Program-made: the position numbers and the translations under genes | Assembly (NCBI GenBank): GCA_963573305.1 | Contig: OY754332.1 | Coordinates: 50,381,559 to 50,445,558, forward strand | Length of the DNA: 64,000 nucleotides | Reading direction: 5' to 3' | DNA from: Pyrrhosoma nymphula | Taxonomy: Eukaryota > Arthropoda > Insecta > Odonata > Coenagrionidae | The notes under the pieces: generated by a model | The model's input: the letters and a program-made list of their open reading frames with translations, nothing else | The model's database searches: none | Told to the model about the DNA's origin: nothing | In this document: positions 39,169 through 47,337 of the stretch, in pieces | How the letters are laid out: each line of letters opens with the position of its first letter | Numbering within the stretch: position 1 is the first letter of the stretch

Positions 39169-39349
39169 GTTAATCTCTCCATTGTTTCTGGGTTGCCACC
39201 ACGTTAGAACTTTGTTGATGATGACAGTTTCGCTGGTAAATCTCAACCCGGCAAATCGACCTGAGGACGCTGGTTGGAATACCAGCGAAACTGTCGTCAT
39301 CAGGAAAGTTCTAACGCTGTGACAACCCAGAAACAATGGAGAGATTAAC
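39169..39349 (+). repeat. Palindromic element (70-bp arms) containing a hammerhead-like core
   Basis: Arms 39169-39238 and 39280-39349 are reverse complements with only scattered mismatches; both contain CCATTGTTTCTGGGTTG or its complement. The spacer and right arm hold the core CTGAGGA (39261-39267), a 7-bp stem CGCTGGT / ACCAGCG with loop TGGAAT, and AAAC (39288-39291). CGAC (39257-39260) pairs perfectly with GTCG (39293-39296). This is the same layout as the Penelope copy at 44.78 kb. The palindrome is probably a non-autonomous derivative of a Penelope-like terminal repeat. A short tandem (GATTCTTAGGTT twice) lies just left of it. Confidence 0.7.
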
Positions 39350-39404
39350 TCTTCGAACAAAATTTATTTTTAAGAATTTTTGGACTCTTTTGCGCCTTTC
39401 GTCG

Positions 39405-39525
39405 CGTGTAGGCAAACGTCAACGACGGATTTCTCCTCATCCGTCCTTGACCCCCCCCCCCCAAGGAACTCTGCCCGCCCATCCGTAATGACGAATATGA
39501 CCTCAGCTATGAATCTTCTACTCTA
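39405..39525 (+). repeat. Fragment of SINE-like family C
   Basis: GTCAACGACGGATTTCTC, CATCCGTAATGACGAATATG and ACCTCAG match the 3' half of the copies at 51.7 and 55.6 kb. A 13-base C run (39450-39462) interrupts it. Confidence 0.42.
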
Positions 39526-39777
39526 ACAATTACTCAACTCCTGCCCTTTACCTCCATTTTATTCAACTGTTTTTTCACGGAGTATGGATGGGGAGCAGTA
39601 TATGATACTCTTTATCGTGGTTCTTGCAATTTGTACCATGGTCTTAAGTCATGGTTGTCATGAGAGGCATCACGAAGGAATAAACCACTGCCTTTATGAG
39701 TATTTAATTCGAATTGATCGACAAATCTCACTTCCATGTGAATCAAGCATGCATAGTTATCTTCTGGGCCCATAACC

Positions 39778-39980
39778 AATGTAGAGGGGTAGCTTTGATC
39801 TTGGCGTTAATAATTCACGGAGGTCAGGAAGAATAGTTTTATGGATGGAAATTGATGAGTTACACACTTCTTCTCGCACTGTCGACCAGTGTGTAACTCA
39901 TATCCATTTCCATCCATAAAACCATTCTACCTGACCTGCGTGAATTATTAACGCCAAGACCAACGCTACCCCTCCACATT
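39778..39980. repeat. Long palindrome, about 90-bp arms
   Basis: 39778-39867 and 39889-39980 are nearly perfect inverted copies; both contain GGCGTTAATAATTCACG and TTTTATGGATGGAAAT or their complements. The loop is only 21 bases. It is probably a foldback MITE and would form a long RNA hairpin when transcribed with the host gene. Confidence 0.75.
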
Positions 39981-40000
39981 ATCACTGACGATTATAATAA

Positions 40001-40321
40001 TAACAAGTTATATAAATCTCCAATGACCGTAATAAATTGGCACCACTCGTCCAAATTACACAACACTTGCTGCGGCCCTCGGGGTCCCATTAGTCCTGGT
40101 GAAGGATCCCTATTTGGGTTGAGTTCGTGTCTATGGTTTCCACTGGCGAGGAAGTAACACTCCCGTAAACCACCACAGGAGGGTTTTCTGGTCGAGAGGT
40201 TGTGCTTAGTCACTGCCTTGAAATTACCTTTTTTCCCCGCGAACCAACATAGCAACTGTTGTGTTATTTCGATGAGTGGTGCCAATTTATTACGACCATT
40301 GGAGATTTTTATAATTTGTTA
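40001..40321. mobile_element. MITE with 64-bp terminal inverted repeats
   Basis: 40001-40064 and 40258-40321 are inverted copies sharing GTAATAAATTGGCACCACTC and AAATCTCCAATG. A 190-bp non-repeated centre lies between. The open frame across it on the minus strand is accidental. No target duplication is obvious. Confidence 0.7.
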
Positions 40322-40545
40322 CTTTAAGAGGCCGTAGAGCTCAAGTTCCCTAGATGATGATAATAGTTTATTTAATGGACATTTCAATTTTCATAAAATA
40401 CCATTTACAGATTGTCAATTCAAAAGCAAATTCCAAAATAATGACCATAAAAAATATAAGAATCTAGGAGAGTAAAAGAAAGAGATGGGCATGAATCCGA
40501 GGATTATTGTCTCCGCTCATGATCCCGATGACTGTTTTTTATCAG

Positions 40546-40840
40546 AGTGGGAGCGGTTCGCGAGCCGCCTCGCCGTGGTGTGGCGGGAGCTGGCCGCCAC
40601 GTGGATCAACGTGAGCCGCAGTGGCGAGGCGGGGGGAGGCAGATCGCCTCAGCAGCGGCCCGCCGCCACCGTGCTGCACTTCGAGCGGCTACGCCTTGAC
40701 CCCGGGGGCAGCCTCCGCCGCTTGCTCGCCTTCCTCAAGCTGCCCCGCGACCCCGAGCGCATCGCCTGCGCCCTCTCGCACCTCGACGGACCTTTCCGCC
40801 GCCCATTACGCGCCCCCCAAAGGGCCCTCTTCCAGATCAG
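40546..40840 (+). CDS. WSCD-type sulfotransferase, third recognised exon
   Basis: Third exon. The acceptor is GTTTTTTATCAG, and the split codon resolves to Glu, giving ..RGP-EWERFA. It encodes WERFASRLAVVWRELAATW, corresponding to the Trp-rich helix of the family, and then VLHFERLRLDPGGSLRRLLA, the strand and helix after the active site, in which family members read V-x-Y/F-E-x-L-R. LKLPRDPERI and FRRP match the C-terminal subdomain. Between residues about 187 and 205 lies a Gly/Ser/Pro-rich stretch (SGEAGGGRSPQQRPAA) that looks like a lineage insertion in a loop. One N-glycosylation sequon (NVS) is present. The exon ends in phase 2 at GTGAGC. Composition is very GC-rich against an AT-rich intron. 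Confidence 0.83.
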
Positions 40841-41704
40841 GTGAGCACAAAAGAGTGGTGACAAATCAACGTCAATCATCATCTCTTTGCCGTCAAAATG
40901 GTCTGAAAAAACCTGTGTGTAATTCAATAACGCAAGGTAAATTTAATTCAAAACAATAAATGAAACGTTTACGCTTCATTAAAAGGTTTATGAACACATA
41001 CGTACCTATTATATACAACCTGTTTTAGAACTGTAAGCAAATTTTCCATCGTGGATACTTCTTTATATCCAGTCAACAAATGTTTTCCCTCATTGTAATA
41101 GTTTGGCTGTCGATGTTATTTTTTTATGAATTTCAAGTATATGAGAAAATAGTGATTGCTATACGCATTTTAAACGCTTTGAAAATGAATTTTTGGAATG
41201 CATATGGTGTATCCAATAAAAAGAGGTATAGCTGAATGTATTTATAAATACCAATATTTTAAATGTTTGAAAAATATATTTTGCGGAATAAATGTTTTCA
41301 AAGGTTTATTTTAACACAGTTAAAATAGGATTGTAAAAATTTATTTTGCCTGAGGCATATAAAATGTATATGGAAAATTTATTTCCGTGTTATAAAACGC
41401 ATTTTGACTTATTTTCTACTATATTTGAGAGACCAAAACAGTTTAAGCAACCGATATGTAATATAACAACGTAATAAACCTTAGTTAATAAACGAGAGAC
41501 CGCAATTCATGAATTAGAATCAATGAAATTGTGAAACATGCTCTTCACAGTGGGATATAATGAATGAATTTTACGAAAAGGAATTTAAACTCAAGTCGAT
41601 GGCTGGAGACGGCAATCCAGAAGTTTACGACTCACTCTATCAGAATCAGTCAATTTTTCCTTTGATGCTAGAATGCTAATCGAAACCTAAAAATAGACTA
41701 TGAT

Positions 41705-41935
41705 GTTAACCAGCCTTCTTCGCTGAAGGACCCGCCACTTCGAATCCTTTCGGCGGACTCGAGCTGGCCCGATAAGAAACCGTCGGGATAACTCCGCAAT
41801 TAGTGTGTGTTTCACAATTTTGGAACAAGGCTATGGATTGCACCAGTCACCCCGAAACGGATATCACCGCATTCAGGATTACGCTGCATGGCTAGTCGGT
41901 TTCTTAGCGTTGGTCTCGGCGACCGCTAATCATTA
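41705..41935 (+). mobile_element. Possible SINE
   Basis: CCACTTCGAATCC resembles a B-box following GTTAACCAG-type sequence. TCGAGCTGGCCCGATAAGAA and AACCGTCGGGATAACTCCG follow. TAAGAAACCG recurs inverted at the right side (CGGTTTCTTA, near 41898). It has moderate GC content in an AT-rich intron. No second copy was seen. Confidence 0.3.
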
Positions 41936-42728
41936 AATCTCAATGTTATCACCAAGTAGACAAGGAAGACGTTTAGGGCATAACGTTAACCTGTCTGGAG
42001 GAAGAACGTACTTAGTTACTCCTGGGATTTTAACGAGATTACGTCTTTGGAATATGGCCGGATGCTTTTATTTTGTTTCCCAAAAGAACTTCATGTGCAT
42101 TGAATTGAAGGAGAGCTGGACTGTACAATGTTTTGCCAGTGATGTCAGGGGATCGAATCAGTGGGGTGGCTATTGCTCTGGAATTTCCAGCTGAAAGCCT
42201 GGGTTTAAAACCTCGAGGAGACTTAGTGGGCTCTTAGTGACGTCAGGTTTCTTTTCCGCTTTTCTCCCCTTTTCCCACCTGCTTCTAGAATGCCTGGGAA
42301 ATGTTTCAAGTGACCTCAGATGTGAGTTGCTGCTCCTGATAGCTTCCAACGAAGCCACTTGTTAAAATATAACGGTGTCGACTCTTGTGCTCTTCCTTTC
42401 TCATCAAAGTTAGTCCGGGCGCCATACGGTTCGAGAGTGACTTGGTGGCTCTTATGGTGGAAAGGTAATGGGTTCTTCTCAATGAGAAAGGCCTCGGGAA
42501 GAGATTTTTTAGCATGAATTCTTAAGAAAGAGGAAAACGGGAAACGGGAGGAAAGAGAAAAATGGGAAATGGGAGGAATCCGGGCTCGGAATCTCCAAAC
42601 ACTCGACAAAATGCTCCTAGGGACTACACATTTAGACGTTCGGTTTGACGGGCAGAGCATTTCCCTTCAAATGATTTTATAAACAGCGTCGATTTGAGGG
42701 GTCAGAAGGGGAGAGGAAAAATTCCACC

Positions 42729-43010
42729 ATAATGGAAGGCGAACATAGGATGAAGGCGTTCGAGATGTGGGTGTGGAGGAGGATGCAGAAGGTGCGGTGG
42801 ACGGAACGGAATGAAACAAATGAGGAAGTGCTTGATCTAGTTGGTGAGAAGAGGAAACTTGTGGATGAGATAAGGCTGGAAGGGGTAATGAGGGGTTATG
42901 GTTTGCTGAAGGCCGTGATAGAGGGAAGGATGTTGAGCACGCGGGGAAGGGAAAGAAAAAGAATAGGTTTTATGTACGGGATGACGAAAGGTACTAGAGG
43001 TAGATGGGAC
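42729..43010 (+). pseudogene. LINE post-RT C-terminal fragment
   Basis: Reads MKAFEMWVWRRMQKVRWTER followed by NETNEEVLDLVGEKRKLVDE, LLKAVIEGRM and GRERKRIGFMYG. This F-E-M-W-x-W-R-R-M ... N-E-E-V-L-x-x-V-G-E-x-R pattern is the conserved stretch after the reverse transcriptase in many arthropod LINEs. It stays open for over 90 codons, but no RT domain lies upstream, so it is a 5'-truncated copy. It resembles the minus-strand tail at 5.7 kb. Confidence 0.72.
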
Positions 43011-43019
43011 TCTGCACGT

Positions 43020-43082
43020 GTAAGAGTCTGTTGGATTTTCTCTGACTTTCGTTATAACCTATTTTTAACCGGTAGATTACTC
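43020..43082 (+). repeat. Dispersed repeat, copy 2
   Basis: GTAAGAGTCTGTTGGATTTT, CTCTGACTTTCGTTATAACC and AACCGGTAGATTACTCAGA, matching the copy at 31.62 kb. It follows directly on the LINE C-terminal fragment and may be its 3' end. Confidence 0.5.
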
Positions 43083-43778
43083 AGATGGTGATGAACGGGA
43101 TTCGAGCCATCTTCACCCTCGACACATCTTGATAACTGAATGGACAGCCGGCATTGAGGCCGCGGGCGTAAAGCATTTTGAAATCTGAGGTAATATAGTG
43201 ATTCTCTACGCTGGTACCCAGCTCCGCTGACAGAGCGACAGCGCTCTGCTCATTTTTGTAAATGTTAAGATTACTCTCCGCTTGATGTTGGTCTGGAGCA
43301 GATTTTAAATTCCTGATCCAGCTTGGACGCATTCTTCAGAGTCGAGAGCTCTCGGTTCAATGGATACACGTTCTATACAGGTGGATACGCTGATTGGCGG
43401 AAGGAAAAGAGGCTTTCCATTGGTTCTATTAACCCCATTATAAGTGTAGTTTTTGACCCATTAGCTTAAAAATGAGCTAGTCACCGAATGAGGCATCTCC
43501 GAAACTGGAAGTGGACGCCCAAAAATTGGCAGTTACAGTACTATGGCGGGTGAGATGCATAAAACATGCTCTCAAATGATCACTCAGGGTGCAACTAAGA
43601 CGGGTGCTGCCATACGACGGGATTATTTTTTTATGATTATGAATATCAACTATAAAACATATTTTTGATTCGTAAGAAACATGTGCTCTTTTTTAATGTA
43701 AGAACGAAGGTTTTCGCGGTGGTTTACGATGAGCTTCTTCATATTTCCGGGTTCTACCGCGTAGTTTGCTGTGTTGAC

Positions 43779-44780
43779 AAAAAGCCATCTCTTTGGCTTC
43801 GTTATGTGGACGACACGTTCGTTATCTGGCCCCACGGCAAGGAAGAACTCCGGGAATTCCTTATTCATCTGAACTCTCAACACAAGGCGGTACAGTTTAC
43901 TATGGAGATAGAGAAGGACAACCGCCTACCATTCCTGGATGTCTTAGTTAAAAAAAGAAGCGATGGCAGCCTTGGACACTCCGTGTACCGAAAGACGACG
44001 CACACGGACCGTTATCTTGACAATGCCTCGCACCACCATCCGATGCAAAAGGCGTCGTTAATGAAGACACTGTTTCACCGGGCCCACCGCATTTCGGACG
44101 CGGAGTCGCTAGCAGAGGAGAAGAGGCATCTTTCTGTAGCACTGAGGCAGAACGGCTACCAAGATATGGCCCTGAAAAGGGCCTCGAAGCTGAAGGAGCC
44201 TAAAACAAATTCCAGCGGAAATGAAGACAAGAAAGCATGGGCTATCATCCCTTACATCGCAGGAACCTCAGAAAGGATTGCCAGAGCACTGAAGAAGCAC
44301 GGCGTCACCACAAGGTTCAACTGTGCCACAAAAATCGGTGACATACTACCCTCGGCCAAGGACAGAATCCACCATAACCTACACGAAGGAGTCTACCAGG
44401 TTCCTTGTTCCTGCGGGAAATCGTACATCGGCGAGACATGCCGTTCACTGAAGGTACGGATACAGGAGCACCGAAGAGCCACGAAAAATCGACAATTTCA
44501 GCTGTCTGCCATATCTGAGCACGCCTGGACCCCGGGACACGACATAAAATTTGACGAAGCCAAGGTGATAGTGAGAGAGGGCAGATATTATCCTAGACTA
44601 ATTAGAGAATCTATTGAGATAGCCCGGACTGACAATTTTAACCGAGACGAGGGATACCACCTGGATTACACTTGGAGGAGATTTATGAAACGAACCAATG
44701 AGAGAGCAGCAGCAAGAATTGGCGGGAAAGAAACGCTATATAATAAGGACCAAAATTGTGAACCGGCATCTTCGACCTGA
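43779..44780 (+). pseudogene. Penelope-like reverse transcriptase / GIY-YIG endonuclease, N-terminally truncated
   Basis: Open for about 333 codons without a stop, but it begins inside the RT palm. LWLRYVDDTFVIWPHG puts the catalytic YVDD at 43803-43814, followed by LPFLDVLV and the RT thumb region (HRAHRISDAESL). The C-terminal half is the GIY-YIG nuclease typical of Penelope elements. GVYQVPCSCGKSYIGETCR has its GVY (GIY-like) at 44388-44396 and YIG at 44424-44432, with the Cys-x-Cys pair and catalytic Arg. ISEHAWTPGHDIKF follows, then RLIRESIEI with the metal-binding Glu. The finger and most of the palm are missing, so it cannot make an active enzyme. The apparent reading upstream of 43779 translates the inverted terminal segment and is not protein. 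The intact frame suggests a fairly recent insertion. Confidence 0.85.
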
Positions 44781-44812
44781 AGACGCTGGCAGTAGTGCCA
44801 GCGAAACTGTTG
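44773..44812 (+). ncRNA. Hammerhead-ribozyme-like core of the Penelope-like element
   Basis: CTGAAGA (44777-44783) matches the hammerhead box CUGANGA. It is followed by a perfect 8-bp stem, CGCTGGCA / TGCCAGCG with loop GTAG, and then AAAC, forming the GAAAC box with the stem's last G. CGAC (44773-44776) can pair with GTTG (44809-44812) using a G-U pair. Minimal hammerhead motifs are known in Penelope-like elements. A complete three-stem fold with a cleavage site was not demonstrated here. Confidence 0.55.
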
Positions 44813-46588
44813 TCACCAACACAGCAAACTACGCGGTAGAACCCGGAAATATGAATAAGCTCATTGTGCTCTTTTTTTATCTACTGATAAAAATAATTTT
44901 AATAATTATAAAGAGTCCCCTTTCGCAGCTCTTCCATGAAAAAACACTTCTTGCGGGAAAAACCGGAGGCCAGTCTAAAGGCACTCTAGTAAATATGTGA
45001 AAATTTCAGCATGGTTTTAATAAATTGTATTGCGTTGGCCTTTAAGTTTGAAATTTCTTTCTTCTCTACTCCCTTCAATCCATGCACTAAAACTTTCTGC
45101 GTGAAATCCCAAATGCAAGCGGTGTACTTTAAATGAAATCCGATTGGAGCAAAATGGCGTATGCTTTTTTACTCTTTTTGGAATCCACCCACGATTAGAA
45201 CTATGAAATAATGATGTGATTATTAGGCGATGTGATTATTAGGTGAGCGGAAATACATTTTTACATCGAATGCGAGTATTCGAGCGGGAGTCGGCCGAGC
45301 AAGAGAGTCGAAATGAATGGCTCAGACGAGCGGTGAGTGAGTTGGGGGGGGAATAAGACGAGTCGGGGAAGGTGTAGGTCAAAGGGCGCAAACCGGTCGT
45401 CTCATTCAAAGCAGGCATCCGGAGAATCCTGGCTGATTCATAAAATATCCAATTTTCCTTTATGTTCAACATGCACTCTCATTGCCACGTTGTCCATTTC
45501 TTCTTCTGACGTAATATATTGCCACATTGCCCCATATTGTTATGTCGACATCTTAGCCCGTATATACGATTACCTATGTTATTTTACATGCCACCATACA
45601 TGCGACATACGCTACGTCGTCACATCGACACTGGTTTACTTTATTGTCACCAATATTGGCACTTAGCCATATCGAAATTATTGTCTAATGTATCGTGTCG
45701 ACCGTATCCATCACAATCTTCGTCCATTTTGTCATCAGTACAAAATTCCCGAATGTCTTACCGAGGATCCTAATCGACAGTGTCGCCATCTTAAATTCAT
45801 TTTATTATCATCATTACATTTATCTATCGCCTTAATGACGATAAATGTGGGCATTAACTGTCGCCTGTGTCACTAGGCTATACACTATAGGGTTCACCGG
45901 CGGACTCTGCGAGATCGGCACTTGATCGAGTTTAAGATGGAAAATTCCTCTGTTTCTCAGCTTCTTGGCGCAAGTAAAGACTTCGCACTATCTGCTAACG
46001 AAAAAGAGCTCATTTCGGGCGAATATGGAGAAAACCAGAGTAAAAAATTATGGGATCATCGACTAGTAGTATCACAAGAGGAAAATAATATTGAGTCTTT
46101 TTCCTGGTCATTAAAGAGAAGTCATAAGCATTTAGTTGTATTGAAACAAACGACTCTTTTAGTCATAATTTTCACTATACCTTGGCTCTCAAATGCCGTA
46201 TCTAACTCACAAACAAAATCAGGAGCTGGTGGTAAGGCCTCACATAATATTTTTCTGCTGGAAGGATGAACGGAATTACTGTAGTCATTCTTTAAATTGC
46301 TGAAATCATATTGAGGATAAGATTTTGATCAACTGGATTAAATGAATCGCTGGAACAAAGCCAAATTTTGATAACATCATTGATAACTCTTATAGTACTT
46401 TTCGGCGCCACCATTAGCAGCACAGGACGGAGGCATCGCAAAAATACGGCTTGATTGCTGAAAAATAGAATAAACACTGGAGACGCAACAACATGATAAT
46501 GGAAAACTTTTAGCGAATTACCAAACAGTAGCATGGCGGCCTCGCGTCCATTTGTAACGTGATCTCAGCACCGGTGAGCCATCTAACG

Positions 46589-46775
46589 CAGTGGTTCCCG
46601 CGTACTCCTTGAAAGTCACTTTGCCTTTAGCGTACCCCTTTTCTCCGCAATCAGACCCCTACGCGGTGAGGGAATATGCTTTCCACACTTCCACAATTAT
46701 TTAGATTTTCTCGCGTGTCCCTAAACTAAAAAATGCGTACCCCTTAGAGGTACGCGTTCCACAGCTTGGGAACTG
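46589..46775. mobile_element. hAT-like MITE in intron 3
   Basis: Begins CAGTGGTTCCC and ends GGGAACTG, the inverted-end pattern common in hAT non-autonomous elements. An inner inverted pair uses GCGTAC and GTACGC wording. The 8-bp flanks do not match, so the target duplication has decayed or the edges are slightly off. Confidence 0.5.
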
Positions 46776-47013
46776 CTACTCCAAAAGATTTTACGAGTGA
46801 AACTTAGCAACTCTATGGTCCATATCCTTCTAGCAAAGTTATCGTCATGGTGGGCATTATGTTTGTACTTCGTTGCATCACTCCGTCCACCATTTCTCAC
46901 ATGATGTGCGTGGACCGAGTCGAGGGGGCATGTGTGAGGGGGCATGATCGATTTGCCGCCGCGTGGCGTCTCGCAAGCCTCCATCCGTCTCTTTCTTTGT
47001 GTGTCGCCCGCAG

Positions 47014-47242
47014 GGACCCCTTCTCGGCCGACTTGCACCGCATCCTGGACGCCGCCATCGCCGACGTGGACCACATGCTGATCAAGCGCGGCTGGGGCCG
47101 CGCCCCCACGCACCTCTACAAGTTCTACGGTGGCGGGAGCCGGAGGCGGGTGCGCGGCGAGTGGCGGCGGAGCCGTCACAACGCCACCCGCGCCCTGCAC
47201 CTCGCGTACGCCGCCGCAGCCGAGAGCGCGCCGGCGGGCTAG
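47014..47242 (+). CDS. WSCD-type sulfotransferase, terminal exon
   Basis: Last exon, preceded by the tract TCTCTTTCTTTGTGTGTCGCCCGCAG. The split codon gives Arg, and the reading continues DPFSADLHRILDAAIADVDH, the C-terminal helix that in WSCD proteins closes the sulfotransferase fold. LIKRGWGRAPTHLYKFYG follows, and then an Arg/Ala-rich tail ends at TAG (47240-47242). Summed from the ATG at 22586, the four exons total 1014 nt, an exact multiple of three, which supports all three splice choices. Usual invertebrate members are a little over 300 residues, so 337 residues is in range. The Arg/Ala-rich tail after KFYG is not something I recognise as conserved. An NAT sequon occurs near the end. 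Confidence 0.83.
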
Positions 47243-47308
47243 TTGGGGCACGGCCGGAAGAGGGTCGGGTGCGGTGCCGGGGCGGCGTGGCCATTGTTGA
47301 AACGCTCA

Positions 47309-47337
47309 AATAAATTCGCTTTGCTGGAGCAAATAAA
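47309..47337 (+). terminator. Polyadenylation signals of the sulfotransferase gene
   Basis: Two AATAAA hexamers, at 47309-47314 and 47332-47337, lie 67 and 90 bases after the TAG stop. An AT-dinucleotide-rich stretch follows. The position and exact consensus suit the 3' end of the gene, making a short 3' UTR of about 100 bases. Confidence 0.65.

Larger units (their letters stand above)
37688..40545 (+). other. Intron 2 of the sulfotransferase gene (2.9 kb)
   Basis: Bounded by GTGAGT and TTTTTTATCAG. The first half (37.7-39.1 kb) shows nothing recognisable. The second half is packed with three separate inverted repeats and a piece of a SINE-like repeat, listed separately. Confidence 0.8.
43728..44866 (+). 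mobile_element. 5'-truncated Penelope-like element with inverted terminal segment
   Basis: A Penelope-like retroelement copy. Its coding part (43779-44780) is flanked by an inverted repeat of about 50 bp. The segment 43728-43777 is the reverse complement of about 44814-44866 with few mismatches, and both share CAAACTACGCGGTAGAACCC in opposite orientation. Partial terminal repeats in inverted orientation next to a truncated 5' end are known for Penelope insertions. A hammerhead-like core lies just before the 3' copy (44773-44812), as described for this retroelement class. No target-site duplication was identified. Confidence 0.75.
40841..47013 (+). other. Intron 3 of the sulfotransferase gene (6.2 kb)
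   Basis: Bounded by GTGAGC and a CAG acceptor. Contents in order: an AT-rich stretch without features (40.9-41.7 kb), a possible SINE (41.7 kb), a LINE C-terminal fragment (42.7 kb), a Penelope-like element (43.7-44.9 kb), AT-rich DNA with a small 16-bp tandem repeat at about 45213-45244, and a hAT-like MITE (46.6 kb). The 115-codon open frame at 45922-46269 resembles nothing I recognise. Confidence 0.8.

Noticed and set aside
45922..46269. 115-codon frame with a hydrophobic stretch
   Set aside because: No known motif and no splice or promoter context; it lies inside an intron rich in mobile elements.
46721..47251. 176-codon minus-strand frame over the terminal exon
   Set aside because: Antisense of the confirmed last exon plus a MITE; no coding features of its own.
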